Source of the DNA: Acidimicrobiaceae bacterium
GTDB taxonomy: Bacteria; Actinomycetota; Acidimicrobiia; Acidimicrobiales; RAAP-2
Direction: 5' to 3'
Length of the DNA stretch: 46,192 nt
Assembly: GCA_003152215.1 (NCBI GenBank)
Contig: PLZP01000056.1
Span: 1 to 46,192, forward strand
The stretch's first letter is position 1. Each line of letters starts with the position of its first letter. The notes under the pieces were generated by a model. The model searched no databases. It had not been told where the DNA came from and saw nothing but the letters and a program-made list of their open reading frames with translations. Below, piece by piece: positions 15,993 through 23,961 of this stretch. A program made the translations under genes and the position numbers.

Positions 15993-17258
15993 AAGGTCTT
16001 CGAGTTCACGACTCTTCGTTTCGGGAAGTGCCCAGAACAGCGCGGCGACGAACATCGCGGGCAAGAACGTCAGCGCCGCGGCTAACGCGAAGCGATTGCC
16101 AATGTCCGCAATCGCCCCGAACATGACCAGTCCAGTCACTGCGCCAAGAACACCCGCGGCGAGGAACCAACCCGAAGCCGACGCGCGCACCGACGTGGGA
16201 AAGAGTTCGTTGACGAGTGCACCGCCGGCTGGCGCGAAGATCGAACCGAACATGACGCCCATCACGTAACCAATGACGAGGGCGTACTTCGGACCTGAAT
16301 AGGAAAGCACCCCAAAGAGCGCGAGTCCGGTCATGCCGAGCGCGCCCGTCACACGTCGACCAAAGTGATCGGCCATGGCGCGTCCGAGCAGTAGACCAAC
16401 GAGCCCCGTCGCCCCCGCACCGACAACCATGAGCGCCGTGGTGACGCCCGAAAGATGGTCGATGTTCTGGGCGTAGAGAAAGATGAAACTGTTGGCTGGC
16501 CCCGTGATGAACGAAAGCGCGAATGCGACAATCGAAAGCAGAATCAGGTGCCGTCGAAACTGCGCGCGAACTGCTCCGAGAGCCGGGCCCACATGTTTGG
16601 ATGTTCGCTCTGCCAGCGCGAAGCGATCGGGTTCCGTGGCCCATCGATTGATGAGGGGCAGCAGCGCGAGAGGCACGACGGCGAGAAGAAAGAGCCCACG
16701 AAATCCGAGTGTCTTGGATGCGAGGCTGTGGATTATGGCCGTGAGTCCAGCGCCGACGCCGTAACCGGCGGCGACCAGAGCGAGCGCCTTGGCGCGACTC
16801 GACGTGTCGGTCTGTTCAGCGGCGATGACCTCGGAGAGTGCGTTCGTCGCGCTGAGCAATGGGCGCCCGAGAGCGAAGATGACGACGAACCACCAGTAGC
16901 CGGGACTAGCCGCCGCGAGAATGGTTGCGCAGAGTCCCAGCCCGACGCTCAGCACGAGCATTCGGTGTCGACCGAAGCGGTCAGCCAGCGCGGTGAGGGG
17001 AAGTCCTCCAAGCGATGCCAGCCGGATGATTGCGAGTCCGACGCCCAGCTTCGTGCCGGAAAGACCAGCCTGATCGGCGAGGGTGGCGCCGTGGACCAGG
17101 TGACCGAACGTTCGCGCAACGTCGCCCAGTGCGGTCACGACACCGAACTGTCCGAATCCCGAGGCGAAGGACGCCAATACCGCACCGATCACCACGCGGT
17201 CGTTCCAACGGTGCAGTCTCGGCGTGTTGTCGACCGGATCGAACGTCGGGGAATCCAT
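15981..17258 (-). CDS. MFS transporter, 12-TM type
   Basis: Major facilitator protein of 425 aa when started at the ATG at 17258. That ATG overlaps the stop of the YwaF-like gene as TGATG, a typical translational coupling; the longer track ORF lacks family similarity in its first 52 residues. The loop between TM2 and TM3 carries ALADRFGRHRML, the MFS signature. The C-half repeat shows AMADHFGRRVTG. About 12 hydrophobic segments are seen. The sugar/aromatic-acid type MFS is the closest impression; substrate unknown. It ends inside a convergent hairpin. Confidence 0.88.
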   Translation of the reverse strand: MDSPTFDPVDNTPRLHRWNDRVVIGAVLASFASGFGQFGVVTALGDVARTFGHLVHGATLADQAGLSGTKLGVGLAIIRLASLGGLPLTALADRFGRHRMLVLSVGLGLCATILAAASPGYWWFVVIFALGRPLLSATNALSEVIAAEQTDTSSRAKALALVAAGYGVGAGLTAIIHSLASKTLGFRGLFLLAVVPLALLPLINRWATEPDRFALAERTSKHVGPALGAVRAQFRRHLILLSIVAFALSFITGPANSFIFLYAQNIDHLSGVTTALMVVGAGATGLVGLLLGRAMADHFGRRVTGALGMTGLALFGVLSYSGPKYALVIGYVMGVMFGSIFAPAGGALVNELFPTSVRASASGWFLAAGVLGAVTGLVMFGAIADIGNRFALAAALTFLPAMFVAALFWALPETKSRELEDLLPT

Positions 17259-17983
17259 CAGATGCGCATCGCACTCGACGAAGTCGGTGATGTACGAGTC
17301 GATCGGCGCGCGAACCAGAAGGGGCTGTAAAGGATGACGAAGAAAAGGGGAACGATGATGACGCCTGTCACGAGATACCAAGGATACGGTCCCATCAGGC
17401 GAAGGAGCGTCCACTGTCGAGGTGCGTGACGAAAGAACATGTAGTTCGCGTTCAGTACGACATCCGCCAAGGCGACGACGACGGCGTAGACATACGTAAT
17501 GATCGACGAGCGAAGCACCGATCCCGATCGAGGACTTCGTCGCAGGCCGACGACGAGGAAGAGTGCGGCCAGAATAATTACGGTGTGACCAATGACGTAT
17601 TCGAAGAACTCGACGTGCGGAAAGGGGACGTCGAGATCAGGCGTCACGAGTCCCTGAAAAGCGCCCGCCAATCCCCAGTAGTACGTCAACTCGATGAGTT
17701 GGGGAGTTAACCACCAGCACGCCGCAGCGCCAACCAACAGTGTGAAGTTGCACAACGCCAGTGGCAGCGATGTGTGGAGTGACCAGGTGCCGTCATGGAC
17801 CTGGCGCACCGTGTCGACGACGCAGTCGCTGAGGAGCACGAGCCCGATGCACTTTGCCGCCGACTCGGTCCAGGGACCTGGCGAACGACGAGCGCACACC
17901 AGAAGGACGGCGAAGGTGACGACGAGCACGCCCACGCAAAGCCAGTAGGGCAGCAGAGCAATCGAGGCGGTGAACACTCCCAT
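17258..17983 (-). CDS. TIGR02206/YwaF-type integral membrane protein
   Basis: 241 aa with about six to seven hydrophobic helices and conserved polar positions inside them. The block HTSLPLALCNFTLLVGAAACWW, followed by TYYWGLAGAFQGLVTPDL, matches the YwaF/TIGR02206 family as I know it. A late NANYMFFRHAP and MGPYPWYL segment fits the same family. The function is unknown. The stop overlaps the start of the downstream MFS gene by one base, so the two proteins are made together. No signal peptide is separate from TM1. Confidence 0.82.
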   Translation of the reverse strand: MGVFTASIALLPYWLCVGVLVVTFAVLLVCARRSPGPWTESAAKCIGLVLLSDCVVDTVRQVHDGTWSLHTSLPLALCNFTLLVGAAACWWLTPQLIELTYYWGLAGAFQGLVTPDLDVPFPHVEFFEYVIGHTVIILAALFLVVGLRRSPRSGSVLRSSIITYVYAVVVALADVVLNANYMFFRHAPRQWTLLRLMGPYPWYLVTGVIIVPLFFVILYSPFWFARRSTRTSPTSSSAMRI

Positions 17984-18106
17984 TCCACATGGGTTTAGCA
18001 GGCACTGTCCACACCAAGTCTCGGAACGCTACGTTCTGAGATATGTTCGACCTGTCCTCCCTCCTTGATATTCGTGGATGGCTGTCGCGACAAGTCCCGT
18101 CGCATA

Positions 18107-18124
18107 GCTCGAAGGCTTTCGAGC
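18107..18124 (+). repeat. Hairpin directly before the ACP-PlsC start
   Basis: GCTCGAA and TTCGAGC form a perfect 7-bp stem with loop GGCT. It ends one base before the GTG start at 18126, where a ribosome site would normally lie, so it could limit translation. Confidence 0.45.
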
Positions 18125-18125
18125 G

Positions 18126-19307
18126 GTGAAGAACGCAGAGGGAACATCGTCCGGGGCGGACAACATTGAGGATGACGAACGGAGAGTCCTCGCTGACGTC
18201 CGGTCGCTTCTCGATCAACTGCAGTTGGACGTCGCTCATGAATTGTCCCTGGACAGTGATCTGTCGAAGGATCTCGGTGTTGACAGCCTCGCTCTCGTTG
18301 AACTCTGCGATCTTCTTGAAGGTTCGTTCGTCGTCACCCTTCCCGACGAAGTCTTTCTCACCGCGACGACACCTCGCGAGTGGCTGGCCTCGATCCGAAA
18401 GGCAAAGGGGACTGACGGCCAGTCGGTCTCTTCTCCCTTTGAGTTGCGAGACGGCCACGAAGGCGTTCGTATCGGAGCACCGACGCCCGGAATATTCCGG
18501 CGGTTGACCCAGGAGGCGCAGTGGCAGCGCCAACCACGGCGAATAGATCCAGATGGTACGAAAAAGTACGGACCTGGTCGGAGCGGATCTCACATTGTCG
18601 AATGGTTGCACCTCATCTATTCGTGGCTACTTCTCGCTCCCTTCGCACTGACCGTATGGACGTTGGCCGTGCTCCCAATCTCTCTGAAAACGCGTAGACG
18701 CATCGGACGATTCTTCGCCCGTGGACTTTGTCGAGCCCTGGGCATTTCATTGTTCCTTGAAGGTTCACTCCCATCATCACCGGCATCCTTCATCGTGGCG
18801 GCGAATCACGGGAGCTTCATCGATGGCCTAGTGCTTTACGTGATGGTGCCCGAGCCGCTCGTCTTCGTGTCGAGCGTCGAGATTGAACGTCAGCCCTTCC
18901 TTGGACGAATTGCGAAGGGTTACGGTTGTCTCTTCGTGGAGCGAGGACGCGCTGAGCGAAGCGCCGCGTCCGTCGAGAAACTCGTAGGCGCGGTGCACGA
19001 GGGAAGGCGACTGGCCATCTTTCCCGAGGGCTCGATCGGCACCGGTAGTGGCGTTCGGGTGTTCCACCTGGGAGCCTTCGAGACCGCGACATCGGCCAAC
19101 TGTCCCGTCGTCCCGATCGGCATTCGCGGGACTCGCGGCATTCTTCGAGCGGGTAGTTATCGACCGTACCCTGGCACGGTTCGCGTCGTCATAGGCTCAC
19201 CCATCGCGCCCGCCGGCAACGACTTCAACGCACGGGTTGCGCTGCGTGATGAAGTCCGCGCAGCGATTGCCGTGCTGTGCGGCGAGTCGGCAATCGGAAG
19301 TGCGTAG
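18126..19307 (+). CDS. Acyl carrier protein - PlsC acyltransferase fusion
   Basis: 393-aa protein joining two modules. Residues 18-95 are an acyl carrier protein: SKDLGVDSLALVEL carries the phosphopantetheine serine (Ser54), followed by the typical acidic helix. A linker of about 60 residues leads to a hydrophobic helix (about 165-187), then a glycerolipid acyltransferase domain with NHGSFID (His228 and Asp233 of HX4D), VERGRAER, and FPEGS (299-303). PlsC enzymes move an acyl chain to lysophosphatidic acid at the membrane; the tethered carrier could present the acyl donor. No other in-frame start exists between the upstream stop at 18105 and residue 240, so the GTG is the only option. It could alternatively acylate a different acceptor. 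Confidence 0.85.
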   Translation: MKNAEGTSSGADNIEDDERRVLADVRSLLDQLQLDVAHELSLDSDLSKDLGVDSLALVELCDLLEGSFVVTLPDEVFLTATTPREWLASIRKAKGTDGQSVSSPFELRDGHEGVRIGAPTPGIFRRLTQEAQWQRQPRRIDPDGTKKYGPGRSGSHIVEWLHLIYSWLLLAPFALTVWTLAVLPISLKTRRRIGRFFARGLCRALGISLFLEGSLPSSPASFIVAANHGSFIDGLVLYVMVPEPLVFVSSVEIERQPFLGRIAKGYGCLFVERGRAERSAASVEKLVGAVHEGRRLAIFPEGSIGTGSGVRVFHLGAFETATSANCPVVPIGIRGTRGILRAGSYRPYPGTVRVVIGSPIAPAGNDFNARVALRDEVRAAIAVLCGESAIGSA

Positions 19308-19312
19308 CGGAT

Positions 19313-19597
19313 TTACTTTTCTTCGTGCAGCGACTCAAGCGTGATGCCCGTCGCGATAAGCATCTTTCGAAGATCGACAATCTGCTGCACGTCGAGGTCC
19401 TTTCCGCGTGGTCGATCAAAGATCTGCGTTTCATCGCCAATCGTGACGGTGTAACGGCCATTGGCTTCCTCGGTGATCGAGCCAATCTCCACGATGAGTG
19501 CCGCGGCGTCGTGCCACTCGATGTTGTGACTCGTGGGATGGCTGAGTATCTTCTCCGCGGTCACGAGGTGATGGCTCTTGAGCTTCGGGTGTTCCAT
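19313..19597 (-). CDS. Small hypothetical protein, possibly HicA-like fold
   Basis: 94 aa. The pattern ILSHPTSHNIEWHDAAALI...GSITEEANGRYTVTIGDETQIFDRPRGKD...QQIVDLRKML resembles small actinobacterial proteins I associate with HicA/YcfA-like double-stranded RNA-binding folds, but the similarity is weak. No HicB antitoxin gene is adjacent, which argues against a working toxin pair. The ATG follows CAGGAAGG at suitable spacing. It is convergent with the ACP-PlsC gene (5 nt between stops) and divergent from the MFS/MarR operon. Confidence 0.65.
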   Translation of the reverse strand: MEHPKLKSHHLVTAEKILSHPTSHNIEWHDAAALIVEIGSITEEANGRYTVTIGDETQIFDRPRGKDLDVQQIVDLRKMLIATGITLESLHEEK

Positions 19598-19714
19598 GGC
19601 GTACGCCTTCCTGCTAGGTAGTTCCCTTCAACCTACGGCGACGAGACCGACGTTGGGTTCCCTCGGTACGCAACGTTGGTCTCGATACGGTCACGAGGGG
19701 GAGGCCCTCCGGCT

Positions 19715-19738
19715 ATAGTTGCTTGTAGTCAAGCAACT
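19715..19738 (+). promoter_or_regulatory. MarR-type operator overlapping the promoter
   Basis: Perfect inverted repeat with 10-bp arms, TAGTTGCTTG - TAGT - CAAGCAACTA. It overlaps a likely -10 box (TATAGT at 19713-19718) upstream of the MFS/MarR operon. Shape and size are those of a MarR dimer site, and a marR gene ends the operon, so autoregulation is the natural reading. Confidence 0.85.
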
Positions 19739-19759
19739 AAATCACGCGGAAGTGGACGT

Positions 19760-21529
19760 ATGGCAGCCAAAACCATGGACGGAATCCACAGTGATCGCTA
19801 CAAATGGATCGCGTTAACGAACACGACGTTGGGCGTCTTCATGGCGACCATCAACTCTTCGATCATCTTGATCTCACTCCCGGCAATTTTCCGCGGCGTG
19901 GGTATCAATCCGTTGTCGGCGGGAAACGTTGGGTACCTTCTTTGGCTCCTGCAGGGCTACCTTCTCGTCACGGCGGTGTTGGTGATCAGCCTCGGTCGAC
20001 TCGGGGACATCATGGGCCGCGTTCGCATCTACAACCTCGGATTCGCGGTCTTCTCGTTCGCGTCGGTCATCCTTGCGCTCGATCCCTATCACGGCGGAGC
20101 GGGCGCACTTTGGCTGGTGTTGTGGCGTCTCGTTCAGGGGGTGGGCGGAGCGATGTTGTTCGCCAACTCAAGTGCCATCCTGGTTGACGCTTTCCCGTCG
20201 GACCAGCGCGGCATGGCGATGGGAATCAACCAAGTGGCGGCGATCGGTGGCTCCTTCATTGGTCTGATCGCGGGTGGACTGCTTTCAGTCGTTGACTGGC
20301 GCCTCGTGTTTTGGGTCTCCGTGCCCTTTGGCATCCTCGGCACGATTTGGGGTTACCACAGCCTTCGCGACAACGGAAAGCGCGCGCAAGCCAAAATCGA
20401 CTGGTGGGGCAACATCACCTTCGCGGTGGGCCTCACGTCGATTCTTGTCGGCATTGTCTACGGCATCCAGCCCTACGGTTCCCACTCAATGGGCTGGACC
20501 TCACCAAAGGTGCTGGCCTGTTTCGTCGTTGGTGTGGTCTTTCTGACCGCGTTCTTCATCATCGAGACTTGGACCGAGTCGCCCATGTTCAACCTTCGCC
20601 TCTTCAAGATTCGGGCCTTCTCCACCGGGAGTGCGGCCGGCTTTCTCGCATCGATCTCGCGTGGCGGATTGCAGTTCATGTTGATTATCTGGCTCCAAGG
20701 AATCTGGTTGCCGCTGCACGGTTACGCCTATTCCGCGACGCCCCTCTGGGCCGGCATCTACCTCTTACCGCTGACGACCGGCTTCCTCATCGCCGGACCA
20801 ATCTCGGGCTATCTCTCTGACCGACACGGTGCGCGAATCCTCTCGACGTCAGGTCTATTGGTCTTTGGCGCCAGCTTCGTTGGACTCTTGCTCGTGCCGA
20901 CGAACTTCTCCTATCTCATCTTCGCGGTTTTGGTGTTCTTGAACGGCTTGGGCGGTGGTATGTTCTCGGCTCCGAACTCGGCCGCCATTATGAACAGCGT
21001 CCCGTCGGACGAACGTGGAGGAGCGGCGGGCATTCAGGCGGCCTTCATGAACACCGGCTTCGTGCTTTCGATTGGCATCTTCTTCTCACTCATGATCATC
21101 GGGCTGACGAACACTTTGCCCAAAGCAATGTTCAAGGGACTGAGCGCCAACGGAGTGAGCGCGGCGCAGGCCCATTCGATTGCGAATCTTCCCGCGGTCG
21201 GCAGTCTCTTTTCCACGTTCCTCGGCTTCAACCCACTCAAGAGCCTTCTCGGTTCTCAGGCCTCGTCGCACCTGACCAATGCGCAGTGGTCAAAGTTGAC
21301 CGGTAAACACTTCTTCCCGAATCTCATCGAGTCGTCGTTCCACCACGGGCTGGTCATCGTCTTCGGTGCCGCCATCATCATGTCGGTTGTCGGCGCGGTG
21401 TTCTCGGCACTTCGTGGCAAGCGCTTTGTCCACGCCGATCAGTCGCTCGCGGAGCACTTGGGTGACGTTGCGGCGGTCTCGGGTGCGGTGCCCGGTGAGG
21501 TTGCGCTGGAAAGCGAAGTCGTCACATGA
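19760..21529 (+). CDS. MFS efflux transporter, DHA2 (14-TM) type
   Basis: 589-aa drug:H+ antiporter-like permease. TM1 has [20 protein letters not shown], in which the substrate/proton Asp of many DHA2 proteins is replaced by Asn. [16 protein letters not shown] is the TM2-3 loop, and [18 protein letters not shown] the TM4-5 motif. About 14 hydrophobic segments are visible, with a long extracellular loop near 430-515. The ATG at 19760 is preferred over 19676 because the operator and promoter lie between them; GGAAGTGG precedes it. The stop overlaps the marR start (ATGA). It probably exports a toxic small molecule sensed by the MarR protein. Confidence 0.9.
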   Translation: MAAKTMDGIHSDRYKWIALTNTTLGVFMATINSSIILISLPAIFRGVGINPLSAGNVGYLLWLLQGYLLVTAVLVISLGRLGDIMGRVRIYNLGFAVFSFASVILALDPYHGGAGALWLVLWRLVQGVGGAMLFANSSAILVDAFPSDQRGMAMGINQVAAIGGSFIGLIAGGLLSVVDWRLVFWVSVPFGILGTIWGYHSLRDNGKRAQAKIDWWGNITFAVGLTSILVGIVYGIQPYGSHSMGWTSPKVLACFVVGVVFLTAFFIIETWTESPMFNLRLFKIRAFSTGSAAGFLASISRGGLQFMLIIWLQGIWLPLHGYAYSATPLWAGIYLLPLTTGFLIAGPISGYLSDRHGARILSTSGLLVFGASFVGLLLVPTNFSYLIFAVLVFLNGLGGGMFSAPNSAAIMNSVPSDERGGAAGIQAAFMNTGFVLSIGIFFSLMIIGLTNTLPKAMFKGLSANGVSAAQAHSIANLPAVGSLFSTFLGFNPLKSLLGSQASSHLTNAQWSKLTGKHFFPNLIESSFHHGLVIVFGAAIIMSVVGAVFSALRGKRFVHADQSLAEHLGDVAAVSGAVPGEVALESEVVT

Positions 21530-21969
21530 GGTCCGCTGCGGTGGAATCCGAGCAGTCACTCGAGACGGCGGCACGACTTCGACTCGTACTCGTTCGCCTC
21601 GCGCGAGCCCTGCGCCACCAAGGATCGACGGCGCTGACGCCATCGCAACTCTCGGCACTCGCGACACTCGAAGAACTTGGGCCGCTTCGCATTAGTGCGC
21701 TCGCCACGCTCGAGTCGGTAGGGGCACCCGTCGCCACCCGCGTTGTCGCGAGCCTCGAAGAGCTGCATCTCCTGGAGCGAACTGACGTCCCCGAGGACAA
21801 ACGCGCCTGCCTGGTCAAACTCTCGGACCTCGGGCGCCAGACGCTGACGACAGTGTGGGGTGAGCGCACCGTGGGCCTGAGTTCACGAATGGACCGTCTT
21901 TCGCCAGCTGAACGAAGCCGACTCGAAGCAGCGCTTCCGGCGTTGGAGAAGATTGCTCGCGACAGCTAG
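21526..21969 (+). CDS. MarR family transcriptional regulator
   Basis: 147-aa winged helix-turn-helix repressor. The recognition region is [48 protein letters not shown], followed by the wing ([17 protein letters not shown]) and the C-terminal dimerisation helix. Its ATG overlaps the stop of the MFS gene (ATGA), so the two are translated in step. The palindrome upstream of the MFS gene is its likely binding site, giving an autoregulated efflux module; the ligand is unknown. Confidence 0.92.
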   Translation: MRSAAVESEQSLETAARLRLVLVRLARALRHQGSTALTPSQLSALATLEELGPLRISALATLESVGAPVATRVVASLEELHLLERTDVPEDKRACLVKLSDLGRQTLTTVWGERTVGLSSRMDRLSPAERSRLEAALPALEKIARDS

Positions 21970-21977
21970 TTGTAAGG

Positions 21978-21991
21978 CCAACAGTTGTTGG
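21978..21991. terminator. Short convergent hairpin
   Basis: CCAACA-GT-TGTTGG palindrome between the convergent marR and mscL genes. The stem is short and lacks a T-run; a terminator role is only possible. Confidence 0.3.
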
Positions 21992-21994
21992 TGA

Positions 21995-22408
21995 CTACTC
22001 GGCGGGAACGTCGCCCCCGCAGAACTTGCACCCCGTCGCGGCCAGTGGCAAACCGGCCGAGAGGCACCGGGGACACGTCTTGCTCGCCGCGGGCGCGCCG
22101 AACACCGTCGTGCCGCGCCGCAACATGTACCTGCGATAGGGCACCACGATGATGAAGTACACGACGGCCATGAATGTCACGAAGTAGACGATTGACGAGA
22201 TGAACGCGCCGAGGTTGATTCGTTGACCACTCAACGTCCAGCCGAGTCCCTTGCCCGCGGAGCCTCCACCGGCGAAAGAGTTGATCAGTGGTGTGATGAT
22301 GTTGTCGGAGAACGCTTTGATCAACGTGCTGAAAGCGAGTGCGACGACCAGTCCCACTGCAATCACTATTAATTCACCTTGCATCAAGAAGTTCTTGAAA
22401 CCCTTCAT
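21995..22408 (-). CDS. mscL: Large-conductance mechanosensitive channel with zinc-ribbon tail
   Basis: MscL forms a pentameric inner-membrane pore that opens under osmotic tension. The start MKGFKNFLMQGELIVIAVGLVV is the family N-terminus, and GGAGGAG precedes it, so I move the start from 22441 to 22408 (137 aa). TM1 (about 12-32) is the pore helix, and TM2 spans about 69-90 (ISSIVYFVTFMAVVYFIIVVP). The usual C-terminal helix bundle is replaced or extended by a four-cysteine ribbon, CPRC (112-115) and CKFC (127-130), which probably binds zinc. Such a tail occurs in some actinobacterial MscL proteins; its role is unknown. Confidence 0.93.
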   Translation of the reverse strand: MKGFKNFLMQGELIVIAVGLVVALAFSTLIKAFSDNIITPLINSFAGGGSAGKGLGWTLSGQRINLGAFISSIVYFVTFMAVVYFIIVVPYRRYMLRRGTTVFGAPAASKTCPRCLSAGLPLAATGCKFCGGDVPAE

Positions 22409-22675
22409 TGTTCTCTCCTCCATTGCTCTCGTCCGATGCATTCGTCCACGAGAGTTCTAGCAAATGTGACGTGGTCGCGTGATCAATCGCTGAGCACGAT
22501 GTGACAACTCATCGCCATCGATGCAGCATCGCGTGTGAATGCTAGACATAGCGGGTCGCGGAGGGTGAAAAGACTGAATCGGTCTCGTCTTGCAGGATTC
22601 AGACTTCGATCCCGGTCACACGGTTTCGTGATCGCGCAACTCACGTTCACCTGGGAGCCGCAGCGCCGCTAGAGC

Positions 22676-23881
22676 TCAGTTCGTGAGATCCTTGGGCAGA
22701 CCGAGGACCCGTTCGCCAATGATGTTGCGCTGTACTTCGGAGGTTCCTCCGCCAATGGTGAGGGCCCGTGCGTACAGAAAGCCGTAGGCCCACGAGGCGC
22801 CGTCGACACCGCTCTCGCCGCCCGGTCCACGTCCGGCGATCATCCCCGCCGTGCCGGCGAGTCGATGGGCGAGTGTCATGACCTCTTGACCGTGATCGTC
22901 AGCGAGCGCCTTACGCACGCTGGCTTCGGCGCCCGGTTCGCGCCCGGCCTGAGCGGCTGCCACGAGTCGCAGGCGCAGCAGTCGCAGGATCTCGCCGTGC
23001 GACCACGCCTTGACGAGGTCGTCGCGGTCCAGTTCGGAGTGCGTAACGTTCCCATCGCGAACGAGTCCTACGAGATCGTTCGCGGTTGGTCCGCGACCCC
23101 ACAGCACGCCTTCGCCCGATAGGGAGACCCGCTCGTTGCCCAACGTCACCTTCGCGAGGCGCCACCCGTCGTTGACGTCGCCAATGAGATAGTCGGCCGG
23201 CAGTCGCACTTCGTCCAGATGAACCTCGTTGAAGGCGTGGTCGCCGGTGATGTCAACGATCGCGCTGACCTGCACACCCTTCGCCTTCATGGGGCAGATG
23301 AAGTAACTTACGCCCTTCTGATGCGCACCTTCTTTCGACGTCCGCGCGAGCAGGATGCCCCACGTGGCGAGATGGGCGTAACTGGTCCAGACCTTGGTGC
23401 CCGAGATGACCCACTCGTCACCGTCGCGCACGGCGGAGGTCGTGAGTGAGGCGAGGTCACTGCCGGCCTCGGGCTCGCTGAACAATTGGCACCAGAACTC
23501 CTCGCCGCTCAATAGCTTTGGCAGCCAGCGCTCCTGCTGTTCGGTCGTACCGGCGTAGAGAATTGTCGGACCGGCCCAGCCGATACCAATCGGGTTAATG
23601 GGGAGGCGCACGTTCTCCCGGCGAAGTTCGTCGTCGACGATGAGTTGGTAGTCGACATCGGCGTCCAGTCCCCACGGTCGGGGCAAGTGGGGGGCGACGA
23701 GTCCGGCCCGGGCGAGATCGGGACCCGAAGGATTGGGATGAAGAGCGAGCCACTCTCGAAGCGCCACCCGGCGCGGGTCGTCTTCATCGGCGACGCTGTC
23801 GTCAAGGACAACGGTCATCGGTGCCAAAAGACCTCGGCCCTCAACGTCGTCCTCGAGCACCGCCTCTGGAGACTTCTTCAT
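22676..23881 (-). CDS. Acyl-CoA dehydrogenase (FadE-like)
   Basis: 401-aa FAD enzyme introducing a trans-2 double bond in an acyl-CoA. FSEPEAGSDLASLTT and VISGTKVWTSYAH are the FAD/substrate motifs of the middle domain; the C-terminal helix bundle ends with TIGGGTSEVQRNIIGERVLGLP. The usual YEGTSE glutamate is Gly here, as in several mycobacterial-type FadE subfamilies, so the base must sit elsewhere or substrate differs. The start at the ATG preceded by GGGAGGTG (23881) is better than the GTG at 23914. The substrate is unknown; no other beta-oxidation gene is adjacent. It shares its strand with nnr. Confidence 0.9.
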   Translation of the reverse strand: MKKSPEAVLEDDVEGRGLLAPMTVVLDDSVADEDDPRRVALREWLALHPNPSGPDLARAGLVAPHLPRPWGLDADVDYQLIVDDELRRENVRLPINPIGIGWAGPTILYAGTTEQQERWLPKLLSGEEFWCQLFSEPEAGSDLASLTTSAVRDGDEWVISGTKVWTSYAHLATWGILLARTSKEGAHQKGVSYFICPMKAKGVQVSAIVDITGDHAFNEVHLDEVRLPADYLIGDVNDGWRLAKVTLGNERVSLSGEGVLWGRGPTANDLVGLVRDGNVTHSELDRDDLVKAWSHGEILRLLRLRLVAAAQAGREPGAEASVRKALADDHGQEVMTLAHRLAGTAGMIAGRGPGGESGVDGASWAYGFLYARALTIGGGTSEVQRNIIGERVLGLPKDLTN

Positions 23882-23961
23882 TCCCACCTCCCGTTCAACG
23901 GTACTCGCGCTCACGGTAGCTCGCCCCCACCACGAGTCTCGAAGTGGCGTCGTTCTCGCGT

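Noticed and set aside
16455-17330. 291-aa plus-strand ORF
   Set aside because: Antisense shadow of the MFS and YwaF genes, with low-complexity charged composition and no domain.
19313-19597. HicAB-type toxin-antitoxin system
   Set aside because: Only a weak HicA-like impression, no HicB partner adjacent, and no conserved toxin His identified.
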